Positions 46,264 to 58,251 of a stretch of DNA of 64,000 nucleotides are shown here, one piece after another. The stretch comes from Neelides folsomi (lineage: Eukaryota; Arthropoda; Collembola; Neelipleona; Neelidae): NCBI GenBank assembly GCA_034687125.1, contig JAQGBZ010000057.1, positions 1-64,000 on the forward strand. Reading direction: 5' to 3'. The notes under the pieces are model-generated. The model saw nothing but the letters and a program-made list of their open reading frames with translations, was not told the origin of the DNA and ran no database searches. The number at the start of each line of letters is the position of its first letter. Position 1 is the stretch's first letter. Made by a program: the position numbers and the translations under genes.

Positions 46264-48641
46264 ATGGCCGATGAAGAAGAAACGGAAGGAGCGGGAATGT
46301 ATCAAGATTTGCCTCAAAATCTGCTTGCCGTTTTTGAGTAAACGCTTATTCATTAAGCTATTACATAATATTTTAATTAACGTTAAATCATTCATAACAA
46401 TATGGTATATTTGAACAGATATGTAGAGCTGAACAAACCCCGTTACATCAACACTCTGAGGGAAGCTGTGGCCATTCGATCAATTTCATGTTGGGCAGAA
46501 GCGAGGAACGAAGTTCTTCGAATGATCGAATGGACAGCAGTAAAAATGAAAGAAAATGGGATCGAAGTTCAACTCAAGAAAGTTGGAGAACAAGTTAGGG
46601 GCAAAATTACAATATATTTTAATGTATTTTACTCCTGTTTAAAAATAATAATAGTAAAATTCCAAATAAAAAATTTCTAATGAAAGCAGAAACTGTGCAA
46701 TGGAGAAAATATTCCATATCCTCCGGTTATCTTTGGCCAACTTGGGAACGACCCCAACAAGAGGACAATTCTGGTCTATGGACATTTGGACGTTATAGCC
46801 GCAAAGGTTGAAGACGGTTGGAATACTCAGCCGTTTGTGCTGACTGAAGTTCACGGTCAGCTATTTGGTCGAGGAGCAACTGACGACAAAGGTCCAGTGC
46901 TTGGATGGATAAATGCAGTTGAAGCATACAGATCTAACAACATTGAAATTCCAGTCAACCTTAAGTTCATTTTTGAAGGAATGGGAGAATGCGGATCACA
47001 AGGATTAGAAAAACTTTTGATTGATCAAAAAGAAAAATTTCTCAAAGTAAATCTCAAAATATCTTTCAAATCTTAAAGACCAGACATGGAATTTTCATCT
47101 ATTAAATTTAATTTGCTTAATATTTAATATTAAAAAAATACTTTTAAATCTTCGGATTAAACAGGGAACTGATGTGGTCTGCATTTCTGACAACTATTGG
47201 CTCGGACGTCGTAAACCATGTCTCACTTATGGGCTTAGAGGACTGAGCTATTTCCTTGTTGAAGTCGAATGCGCTTCAAAAGATTTACACAGCGGAGTTT
47301 TCGGAGGAGCAGTGTGAGGATAAAACCGATTTCGACAATGTTTTTTAAAATTAATTTTCGATATTAAAAAATGAGAAATCTTGCATTATTTCTATTTCAG
47401 CAAAGAAGCTATGCCAGATTTGATTTGGCTTTTGAATCAACTTACGGATTCAAATGGACGGATTCTTATCCCTAAAGTCAATGACGAGGTCCTTCCTGAA
47501 ACAAATGATGAACGTGGTCTGTACAAAGACATCGAGTTTGAGCTCGATGAATTCAAAAACGAAATTGGCGTCAATCAACTCAGATACCCCGATGACAAAG
47601 TATTCAATCAAATTAAAATTTAACATTTAAAAATCTAAAAAGTTAAATTTAAATGTTTGATAAAATAGATTAAAACTTTGATGAGTCGTTGGCGTTATCC
47701 TTCACTCTCCATTCATGGGATTCAAGGATGCTTCTCTGAGCCTGGCGCTAAAACTGTACATTTATTATTATCTTTTGCATTTATTATTCATTTTAAAGAT
47801 ACCCTCCTTTAATGAAAAGTTTATTGTAATTATAATTATAGGTGATCCCAAGAAAAGTAATTGGAAAGTTCTCTATCAGATTGGTTCCAAACCAGATGTG
47901 AGTTTACGATGTTATTTGACAACCACAAACCCAATCTACCTACATTTGTTTTACATCACTTTTAGACTGCTGTAACAAGAACTGAAACTTAATTTGTTTA
48001 ATTTATTAGGCCAGAGAAAGTGGAGGCTGCCGTGATTGAATTCATTAAAAACAAATGGACAGAAAGAAATTCTCAAAATATCATGAAGGTAGAGTTATAT
48101 TTTAAGTAATAGAGATTAAATCTTTTTATGGGAAAAAATGTGGCTCACATAGGTTTACACTGCGGGCGACGGACTTCCTCCATGGACAGCAAATCCTCGG
48201 CATCCATCATACAAAGCAGCCAAGGCTGCCATGCACAATGTTTACGAATCACATCCTGACATGATTCGAGATGGAGGTCTCATGCTGCCGGTGCTGCTCT
48301 TCCAGGTAGGATCTATAGAATACAACAAACGATTTATTTTAAAATAATTTATCAACATCTAATTGGTGTATTAAAATAAATAATTTAGGAAACAACAAAA
48401 AAGAATGTACTTCTCCTACCAATGGGATCGAGTGACGACGCTGCTCACGATAAGAACGAAAAAATCGACATTCGGAATTTTATCGAAGGGGTAATCGAAA
48501 TTGAATTACTATAAGAAATATTAAAAACTTAAAACTTGCATATTCATGACATTGACTTAATATTAAAATGTTAAATAATAGACGAAAGTGATGGCTTCTT
48601 ACATCTGGGAAGTTGGAAATAGCAAGGAAGATTTCAACTGA
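46264..48641 (+). CDS. CNDP2: Cytosolic non-specific dipeptidase (CNDP2-like), altered active site
   Basis: M20-family metallodipeptidase that hydrolyses Cys-Gly and other dipeptides. Eleven exons: 46264-46337, 46419-46593, 46690-47046, 47165-47313, 47401-47599, 47669-47755, 47842-47897, 48010-48088, 48153-48305, 48389-48490 and 48582-48641. All in phase, 496 residues (human 475). Metal ligands are visible: H and D in YGHLDV, D in RGATDDKG, the second E of the EE pair, D in ISDNYW, and H in [18 protein letters not shown] and [14 protein letters not shown] are also family blocks. The odd point is FEGMGECGS where the family has EGMEESGS: the catalytic Glu is Gly. The enzyme may be inactive or altered. 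Divergent from DCST1. Confidence 0.94.
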
Positions 48642-49185
48642 AAATGTCATGATTCTCGCCTCACATCTGAAAATTGAAAAGTCAATTGTTTATTATTTCT
48701 TAAAAAATTCAAAATCATAATTATTATGTTACACTTAAATATCGTAAGTAAGGTACAATTACCAATATTAACTCACCAATATTTTCCTTTATGGTAATCC
48801 AATATAAATTATGATTGTAATAAAATCGATAATATAATAGAATATAAAAGTTTTTAATCATTCAAAAAGGAAATACTACAGAGTGAGATTTTTCACAATT
48901 CAATTAAAATCAAAATTAAAATGACTCAAAGACATGAAAAGAAATTAAAAAATTATAATAATAAAAAAGGTGTTACACAGTATTTAACTCACTAAAAGTA
49001 GGTTTAGACACATTATAAGATTTAAAAGTTTCATTTATAATTAATATATCAAAAATATAATATTATGTTATATTTATAACAATTTTTGAAAAAAAAAAAA
49101 GAATTTCAAAATCGAGAACAATCCTTCTGAATTCTGAATTAGCTTCAAGGTGCTTTGGATCTTTTTCTTGGATCTGTAACTCTCC
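48642..49185. other. Convergent 3' region of CNDP2 and SMN
   Basis: Very AT-rich. I looked on the minus strand for a further SMN exon with a YG box (Y-x3-G repeats) and saw none. Confidence 0.5.
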
Positions 49186-49990
49186 TCATTCGTTTCCCAA
49201 CGAAGGAAGGAGATCGTTTAAAGCCACTTGAACTTCATTTTCAAAACCTTTGTCAGTAATTATATATTGAAAGTTACACTTTTAAGTAACGCATTGTAAA
49301 TAATAACAAAGTTATTAATTATTAATTAATAAAATACCAATGAGCTGGATGATTGCCAGACCAGATTCCAAAATTTCTATAATTTTAGCTTCGTAAATTT
49401 TTCCATCTCCTTTGTACTGTGTACGACAAGATGATCCGACAGAGAATGACGGTTGTATCGATGAAGCCTCAATTGTGTCAGTCTCAACTTGTTCTTCATC
49501 CTGATTTAACTGAACTTGAATATCTTCTTCGACCTTGTTCTCTGGGATTCGACTGCCACTGATATTGACAGCCTTATAATAACATCGCATCGCCTCGTAT
49601 TCGTCCCACCAATCCCCTTCACTGGAGGGATCTGCCGGAAGTTCTTCGGTGTTTTCGGGGTCAACAACACTCGTCCATTGACCAATCTCCGGAACATCTT
49701 CGCTGTTAATGGCTAATTGCTCTTTTTCTTTTCTCCACTGTTTCAAACCTTTATCATATTGTTTAATAAGTTCAGTATCGTCCCAGACGTCTTCGTTCCC
49801 CTAAAATAAAATTTAAATTAGGGATTGTATCATATCACAATAATTTTATAAAATTAAAGGTAAAATTACAAGTATCATAAATAAATGACATGTTTCATTG
49901 TAGAGAAATTAGGTAATTGAGAGAATTGGTATATTTTCATTCAATAATTTATTACAGATTACAACTTACAAGTTCAATTTGTTCTTCCAT
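49186..49990 (-). CDS. SMN: Survival motor neuron protein (SMN), short form
   Basis: Core of the SMN complex that loads Sm rings on snRNAs. Three exons, 49970-49990, 49338-49800 and 49186-49247, join in phase to give 181 residues. The N-terminal Gemin2-binding helix is clear (GNEDVWDDTELIKQYDKGLK). A long acidic linker follows (DPSSEGDWWDEYEAMRCYYK). Then comes a Tudor domain (GSSCRTQYKGDGKIYEAKII, then LAIIQLIGFENEVQVALNDL), which binds dimethylarginine in Sm tails. The protein stops right after the Tudor domain (LPSLGNE). The Pro-rich part and the C-terminal YG box used for oligomerisation are missing from what I can find. An undetected last exon is possible. Head to head with NPRL2. Confidence 0.85.
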
Positions 49991-50716
49991 TTCAACTGAC
50001 TTGTTATTACACTCGATTTTAAGGGCTAGGGTGTATGAATGTCGATATGTTAAAATTAACAATCTTGGTAAACTTTAATTATTCGTATTCAAACAAAATG
50101 AATTGCTTATTCTATTAATGTTTTTTACTTTTATTCCAAAATAAAGTGAAAGAAAATGAAAAATTACGTTTGGCATGAATATGCCGCGAGTCATCTCATA
50201 CTTTATCCGTTTATAGGGTTCTTCTTTTGTCTTTTCTCTTTCTTTCATTCTTTTGAGCGAAAAGTTATCAATTTAAAGAAGTAAACAATTAGTATCAACA
50301 ATTAATTTATTGACTAATGATATTTATAGAGGCTAATAAATAGTACAAATATTACATCAGTCAAAATAAGAAGTTGTGCAAGAAAAATACTTTAAGCTTG
50401 AGATGATTGAGATTGTTCAAGAAACATATTTAATCTCGGTCCTCGGATGTGTTTGATCTCTTATTATTTTATATTTAATACAATTTTAATATTTAAGCTA
50501 TATATTATTTTTTATCAAAGCTAATAATTACCATCTGATGTTGCTCTTATGTGGAGGTGGATGTATTCAAGCTCAACAAATTTTCATATGGATATAAGGT
50601 AAATATGTTAATATTTTTATTTTACATGCTTTTATATAATATTTGAAACATTTGAGAATTTAATGTGACAATATCTAAAAGAATGTCTGGTTTAGGGAGT
50701 TTTCTGCAAGGTTAAA
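49991..50716. promoter_or_regulatory. Divergent promoter region of SMN and NPRL2
   Basis: 726 bp between the two start codons, AT-rich. A 5' UTR exon of NPRL2 could lie here. I name no specific site. Confidence 0.45.
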
Positions 50717-52537
50717 ATGGCTCTCGTGGACGGAGAAGATGCCGAGAATTTGTTTGAAGGCTGTGGACGGGAAGGGCCGATCCGTGCAATTTTTCTAAGC
50801 GAATTCCATCATATTGCAGGCCCAAAGATTGTTATGCAATATCCACCGGACACAATTTCAAAAGAAATATTTGATGCAATTTCTCCGTACATCATCCCAA
50901 AAACTCATCTTCAAAGGCTGACAATGACGGTGAACGCTCTTGGAAAGAAAATTATAGGATTTCCTATTCAGATCAAGAACGACAAATACGAGAGAAACGC
51001 TTATTATTTTAATACTTGTTTTGTCTGCGACGCTTGGGCAAGAACAGTTCAATACGAACAAGTTCTCGTCAAGTTTGCGGAATATTTCTATTCCTTAGAA
51101 ATTGAACTTGGATTTCTCTCTAAATTACAAGACATCAACGACTTATCGAATATATTTGAGCAAGTTCTTGGTGAACTGAACAGTTCAAAGAGAGAAGCGT
51201 CGATAGTTGTCAAAGAAAGACTTTTGAAATTGAAAGTCGTTCCGGCAGTTCTCGACGACCCCCCAATGATAAGAAATCACCAAGTTCCTGTCTTCATTAT
51301 TGATACAGAACCAAATGAAAAATGGGATTTAACTACACAGCAGATTATTCCCTATGTCAATGGATTTAACCACATATCAAAAATAGGTAAATTCAAGATA
51401 ATAAATATTAGAAGCACAAAAAGTATTATACGTACTTATCTTATAATAAGTGAATTGTTGTGTTAATTATTTTAATTGTTTTAGCAAATTTGGCCGACGT
51501 CGATACAAATTTAGTTAAAACATGTCTTCAAAATCTCCTGTATTACAAAGTCATCAAACTAATTCCGATATTTCAATATGGGAACACATATTGTACCACA
51601 CCTGAAGTTCATACGAAACTTGTGATGGGAGACCACACCTTTAAAAATGATGCTATTAATTTTGTTGCAAGGTCTGACCATGTAAGAAATCGCTAATTTA
51701 AAATAAAATACGCTTGCATGATACAAAATATAATTTGTAAATAAAAATAATATTCAATTTGTTACTTACATTAAAAATATAACGTTGCTTCCATTTAAAA
51801 AATATTTCATTTTTAAAATAATTTAACTTTTCAGCTATTGCTATTATATTTAATTATGTGGTTTATTGAATATTATGTCCGCTTTATTTTGTATATTTTT
51901 AATTTCATTATGCATTGTTAACTAAATTAAATTTTATATCTTTCAGACAAAGCCACATTTTGCAGATATTATTCGTTTCTATTGTGCAATGAAACGTGGT
52001 GTTAGTATCAAAGACCTCTGCTGCAGATTCCGTACGATGCCGGCCACACCTTCATCTAAAACAAGTCTTGCCGAGTCTCGTGCAAGACATTTGTCAGGGA
52101 TGTCACTTTCATCATCTTCTCTCTCAAGAACATCGTCTCATCCAACAACGCCAGTGAAAATGCTGCCGATCAGTGTTTTACCACCAGGAACAGCCAAAAG
52201 TCCAAATCTCCACTTCCTCGATTTCCAATCCATCTTAGGAGTGATCGACGAAAGACGACTTGTTCTGTTCGGCCTTGTTCACGGGCTCATTCGAAGAGTC
52301 GAAAAATATCCACTCCTTCAAACGGCCCTTCATAAAACATCACACAGTCATTTCGATCAATTTGATCATGAGAATCGGGAAATAATGTCAAAACATCGAA
52401 AGAAGGCTTCAACTCTTTATGAATTCTTTGATGGCAATTGGAGCTATGATGAAATTTGCCTCTCGCAAGGAATCTCACAGAGTTATCTTGACGATATCAT
52501 TGAACGAGATCCCGATCTGGTCATCATTTGGAAATGA
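50717..52537 (+). CDS. NPRL2: GATOR1 complex subunit NPRL2
   Basis: Part of GATOR1, which with DEPDC5 and NPRL3 restrains TORC1 by acting as a GAP for Rag GTPases when amino acids are low. Three exons, 50717-51386, 51485-51681 and 51947-52537, join in phase to give 485 residues. The N-terminal longin domain is clear (RAIFLSEFHHIAGPKIVMQY, then FDAISPYIIPKTHLQR). Then NACFVCDA-like NTCFVCDAWARTVQYEQVL and a winged-helix part (GNTYCTTPEV). The C-terminus ends with FDGNWSYDEICLSQGISQSY, then LDDIIERDPDLVIIWK. It is about 100 residues longer than the human protein; most of the excess is a Ser/Thr-rich insert in exon 3 (SLSSSSLSRTSSHPTTPVKM), likely a disordered loop. Confidence 0.97.
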
Positions 52538-55500
52538 ACCATCCGCACTTTTTTTTATTCTGAGATTTTTAACTAATCTGTGATTCCTACTTTATACTCA
52601 AGCTTACAAAATAGTAAAGTTAAACGGTTTCAACTTTTCGTTATTAATTGCTCACTTTAAATCTGTACTTTTATTCAATGTTGTAAAATAACACGACTAA
52701 ATAAATTATGAGTTTTAAATTAATTTTTAATTGCAATATGTACACATAAATACATTGTGATATTTTTATTCAAAGGTTCAACATATACTACTAGTATCTA
52801 GGCCTAGGCTGAAAGTTGAATCATAAATTCCCAATCTTTACTCTCTTAAATAACTGATAATTTCTGTCAAAGCGGCTATGAATCTTTAGCGCTCATAAAT
52901 ACACATTACACATTAAGAATATAACCATCACGAGTTTATTTAAGATGGCTGTATGAACATAGAAGATATTGATAGAGATTTATGGATGCTTGTACTTTGT
53001 AAGAATGATGTGGATAGGGAGTTTTCCATGGAGGGTTCGGAAGTTGGGCTGAAAGGGAAATTCAAAGGTACGTCAGCTAATCATCTCCATTGTGGTCAGA
53101 GAGTTATAAATGCATTTCCTACTACTCCAATTTCTAATTATGATATTGTTACGCACCCGTCCCTCTCCATCTACTCTATTTGTGGGAAGGTGTTTAATGT
53201 TCATGCGGCCGTTTGATGTGCAAATGAGAGAAGCTCATGCTCTGCCCAATGGACCTCTTTAGTACTTCAACCTCCCATTGTCCATTGTATGGTCCATTTA
53301 AGGCTGGCAAAGAAGTCATTACTGCGTTTGTACATTATGCAACCCACGTGAAAGGAGCTTTAGCTTTTAATGGAGTTGCACTGGGAGTTAGTGTGGAAAA
53401 GCATGGTGTTGAACGGCGGGTCATTTCTCATCTTTTGGGAAGCACTTCCTCCACCATCTAAAATATTTGACTTCTTCACCTACTATTATGAACCATGCAC
53501 AGCCGAAAGTCTGAACTTCAATGAACCTATAACGAGATTCCGAAAATGACCCAGTGGAGAGATATGTGCAATCAATTACGCTCAAACCCCACAATTTATC
53601 GCACACTTACTCATGTAAACAAAAAGGGGTTGTAAGGAGAAAGACTTTAGAGGAATATTTATACACGATTCTTGAATTGCTAGAACTATCAAACTCTTAA
53701 ATAGATGATGGAGAAACTGGAGTTGTGCCATTAAATTCATATCTTTTTTATAAGTACCATACATCTTATGAGTACTCTACATACTTCATATCCTACCTTT
53801 ACATATTATTCTATTTGTACCATATAAGTATTTGATGAAAGATCTTAACTTTGATTTTATACATTTCACCAATACTTAAATTTTCATAATATTGTATAGC
53901 GCTTTCGCTTCCATTTTATAATTTTTTGATAATACAATTTATTACAGTTATCTTTGTAGTTATCTTTGATGAAATATCTATTCGAACTACTTTATTTAAA
54001 AGTTTAAAGTTGTTATTTAGACTTTTTTAATTTGCAATTTAAGCTCTTTAAACTACCAAAGAATTCCAAGTGTAGAAAAAGTGAGAATGTGATCGTGTCT
54101 CTCCAAGTGTCTCTCGTTGTGTCGTTATCGAACGATATTGTTCAAGTTTTTGAAATAAATTGAAGTGATGAGGCTCGGATCTCAACTTTAATTTGTCTCG
54201 TCGTGAGATAACGACGGTCTTTAGATGTAAATGAAAGGTGGAGCAATTTGTTGACAAAGTCTTCACATCCTCATCCGGAGATCTTCCCCTAATAATCCGC
54301 GAGGGAGGTCGAGATGGGATCTAAACTATTATGACCTCATTACACTTCGCCGAGACTCGACTCCCCAACAAAGTGAAACAAGGGCCTTTTATATTTAAAC
54401 TCGATCCTTCAGGTATATCATATATGGATATATTGTTTGATATTGATGAGCCTGAGCCGAATTAACTCCTAATGACAATACTAACAATAACAATGAACCG
54501 AAACCTATTACTCCAACATCGGCTAAACAGCGCCCAACCCCAAAACGCACACAATCAGACAGAGAACACAACTGTGTTCATTATTCTTATATGATAGAAT
54601 AAATATATTGTGAACAATTACCAAATTAGATAGATGCTGAAGAGCAAATGAACAAATGAGAGAATGTAAAGTCCGTTGTTGTAATCGTAATAGGATGACC
54701 AAATGAGTTTGCTCTCCCACTTTTCCCCGTGAGAATCAAACAATTCCTTTTTAATGCAATTATTATCCAAAGTAGCAAATAATGTATTCATCCATTGAAG
54801 CCCCTTGTTAGATTATGAAGGACTCACATGTGGCAGATTGAGATGAAGCCTTTGTTTATCGGAATTACCTCGATGTGAGCGGTCATTATGTGATAGAATG
54901 AAGAGTCAATTATAGACTCCTCGTTCGACAAGGGGATTTGAGGATTATCAAACTGTTAATTATCTCCTTCCGACTAACGGACCATGAAACAAAAACGGCC
55001 TTTTATTATGCAATACTCTCTTCATTTTTACAATTAAGTTTCATTAATTATAGCCTTACTTAAGTACGAGCTCGGACCTTGTTTTGTTTGGTAATAATGT
55101 TGATCAGGTTTTGTTCTATTCCTATTTATGTAAAGTACATTGCTTAAGACATCTAATTAAAGAAATGACTTCCCAATGCAATTTAACAATCAATGCAGAG
55201 CCTTGATACTGAGATTACAACTTACAGAACTGTATAGAAACTACATTTAACGAGGATGAAATACAGAGTATATAAAATATATTATATAATATAAAAATGG
55301 TATTTTAATTGAAAACTTCGAGTTGAAAAAAATTAAAAGGTTTATTAATTGTGGGAAAAATTTTATTGGCGTTAATAAAAAGTGAAGTTTTGGGAACCAC
55401 CCACAGCGAACGGTCCATATATGAATTTTTTTATTATATTTTACAATGCTCCGTCGAGTGGATGTATCAAAGTGAGGAGTTTTTTCATTTCTCGCATATC

Positions 55501-57310
55501 GCACTTTTCTCATCATTCCTCTTCTAACATACGGGAGAGGATCATAAGTTTTCATAAGAGAGGAGCTGTGAGCAAGATGAGGACGAGGGTTGACAATACA
55601 GGATAATTTACTCGCGAGACGGAAGAATTGAATTAATCAAGGAAAGGGCCCATCATGTCTTTACAAGATACGAAAGAGCGTCCTGGTATTAAAATACATA
55701 CAACTTGAACAACTTGGTCTTCCGTCACTCCTTCGGTCCCTATTAAGTTGAACGATGGCTTTGATACTCCTGAGATTCACTTGAGGATTAATATACTCCG
55801 AGACCCGACTCGAAAAGACCCACAGTGCGAGCCCCCAATGTTTATACCCATGCCCATATTCACATCCTAAACATGTCCGAACAAAAATGTAGGGGATTGA
55901 CTTTGACACTGTCAAATTTTGATTAATTCTCTTCTCCATTTTTCATTTATTAACTTATCTCTCTCCATCTCATCTTTTCCTTCAATCGATTTGGTTGGGT
56001 TCGTCAATTCTGAGAATAAATAATTACGAGTCCTTTAAGTCCTTCGAATATTCGAATTACAAATCTCTTCAGAAGCATCTCCGTGTGTGACTTAAGGACC
56101 CTTCCAATGTAATATACCTAACTATAAAGTAGGTACATAATTTTAATGAAAGTATAGATATGCCATATTATGTAGGTAGTATGTATATTTATTATGTCAC
56201 ATTGATGTATTATTGATTTGCATATTAAATATCAAGTATTCTAATCATATAAGAAGTTACAATGTATATTTTTTATATTATTTTGGGTCTGAAACATGCA
56301 AGAAGAAATTCATTGAATGAGTTTGATCGAGGAAGGATTTGATCAAGAGATATTTTAAAAAAAGAAATTCATTTTTGTGCCATTAATTTGAAGGACCTTC
56401 ATTTAAAATTCTCCATCATGGAGAAAATGCGTTTACATTTAGTGGAAGATTAAGATAGCCTTCGTTTTTATGCGAGCGTTAAAGGAATGATAATGGAAAT
56501 GAAGAGTTTCCCCTATTTGGATTCTTTCCTTATCACCTCTTTTCATCTCTCCCATCTTCCTTGCAAATCAATGGTGTGAAGGAGAGATGGAGGAAACCAA
56601 GAGGAAAGTTAATGTATGGAGACGACTATTTACCTTTTCTTAATCCTCCCTCCTCGTCTCCCCCTTGTCACTCAGAATTCAAAATGCTCGTTTGAAATTC
56701 CTCGATTTTCAAACCTTCATCTCGTCGTATCTCATCTTGTTGAGAGTGTTAACGACTTTTCCTCGCATTCCCCTCCGAGAATCTGAGGGAGAAAATTCCC
56801 ATTTCCCAACACCCAAATCAAATTACCAATAATTCCGCCTCGACTTTTATTTTATTTACATATGTGTCGAAGATTATTTCCATCTGCCATCGTCTTTCCT
56901 CGCTCGCGCTCCTCCGCTCCACTTTCCTTCTAAAGAATCTCCTTCCTTTTGGGCATAAACTTTCCTAATAGGCATAGTCCTCCTTGCATATTTTATATAC
57001 ATTAATGAAAATCCCTCTTTCCTCCGATTTATATGAATATTTTGGGTCCATTAGGGCGGATTTGAAGTTTGGAGAAGAAATACGATGAAGGGGGAGAAAA
57101 ACGTCCTCAAGGCTTTCCTTTTCCTTAATAGGAAATCATGTTGTTTCGTGTGGAGTCTTCATTGGAAGTAAATGGATCCTTTTTGGAAATGTAGTTTAAT
57201 AAACGTGAGTTAAGTTCCAAGAACCCGCCTGACTTTTATTTCAACGCTAGGCGGCAAAGCTCTTAATCAGTGGAGGAACAAATGTAAAATAATTCAATTC
57301 TTTCTTTCAG
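52538..57310. other. Gene-poor 4.8 kb, no gene supported
   Basis: The first part is the NPRL2 3' UTR. Frames at 52953-53216 and 53237-53461 (+) and several on the minus strand lack recognised domains, signal peptides or splice partners. The stretch has GC-richer islands around 54050-54360 and 56500-57060 within AT-rich DNA. Confidence 0.45.
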
Positions 57311-58251
57311 TTGACGGCCGAGATTCCCGGCACGTCGTTCATTGTCCTCGTTCCCTTATTCGCCCATAAATCTGACTTTTTCCACTCCATGGAATTCTAT
57401 AACCAAATTGAACCGCACAACCTGCTGCTCCTCCCCGACGCTCTTCATAAGTCAGTTAAATGGTCGTAATGAAAAGTCAAAGGAGATTCATTATTTAATT
57501 TGGATTTTCCCCTTTAAACTCATCAACGTCGTTCGCGTATATTATAATTGAAACGACTGGCGGACTTCAAAGGGCTCTTATACATAATTAACTTTACTAC
57601 ATACTTATTCTATCAGTAATGGTTATTCCCAAATGCGAGTCATTTATAACTTGGATAATCGAATTTGAGTCAATTAGATTGACATACATTTGAATAAGAC
57701 GGTAAATAATTCCATTTTCAAAACTCTCCCCATAAATTATGGGAAATTACGATAATTGAAGAGATGGGAAAAGCAAGGATGATAAAAAAGGGAAATGGTA
57801 AATTTAGAGTGGGTAATTTAAAAAGGCTTCTGTTGTTTCTCTTTTGGGGAACGGCGACGGTTCCTTCTGTGTTTGCTCCTCTCATTACGGCATACCTCCT
57901 TTTATTTACCATTGTCTAAAAAGAAATCACAGCAACTCTCACATTTCTCCCATTGTAAACATGTTGGTAAAGTAGCGAGGAACTTCGAGGAGGTGCAAGT
58001 GGGATTATTCTAATTGTACCCTTTACTTCTATTATTATTAAGTATAATTTCCCTACAGCTCCCGGCCAATTCAATGGTGATGGTCTCTGGGCAAATTGTG
58101 AATTGAATAATGAGAGGTTTGGAATCATTACTTAAAGGTCCTAAAGTATATTCTAATTGCAGGTTTACAACCGTTCAGTTGAAATACACAACAAAACTCC
58201 CAGGGCTTCTTTCTCCCCTCCAGCCAGAGGAAATGAAATTAAAGAGATTTT
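57311..58251 (+). CDS. Possible two-exon coding fragment, unrecognised
   Basis: An acceptor (TTTCTTTCAG) at 57310 opens a frame LTAEIPGTSFIVLVPLFAHK...MEFYNQIEPHNLLLLPDALH that ends in phase 2 at a GT donor (57449). After an acceptor near 58161 (TAATTGCAG) the frame continues KFTTVQLKYTTKLPGLLSPL... to a stop. The amino-acid choice looks coding, and the order hydrophobic strand, helix, LLLLP, K-F-T-V-L-Y-T-LPG-L loosely recalls a serpin core. No upstream start or downstream partner was found, so it may be a relic or chance. Confidence 0.3.

Noticed and set aside
52953-53461. Two consecutive plus-strand frames
   Set aside because: No recognisable family, no conserved residues and no phase-compatible join; possible decayed sequence at most.
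54048-54266. Possible minus-strand gene
   Set aside because: No signal peptide, domain or splice partners.
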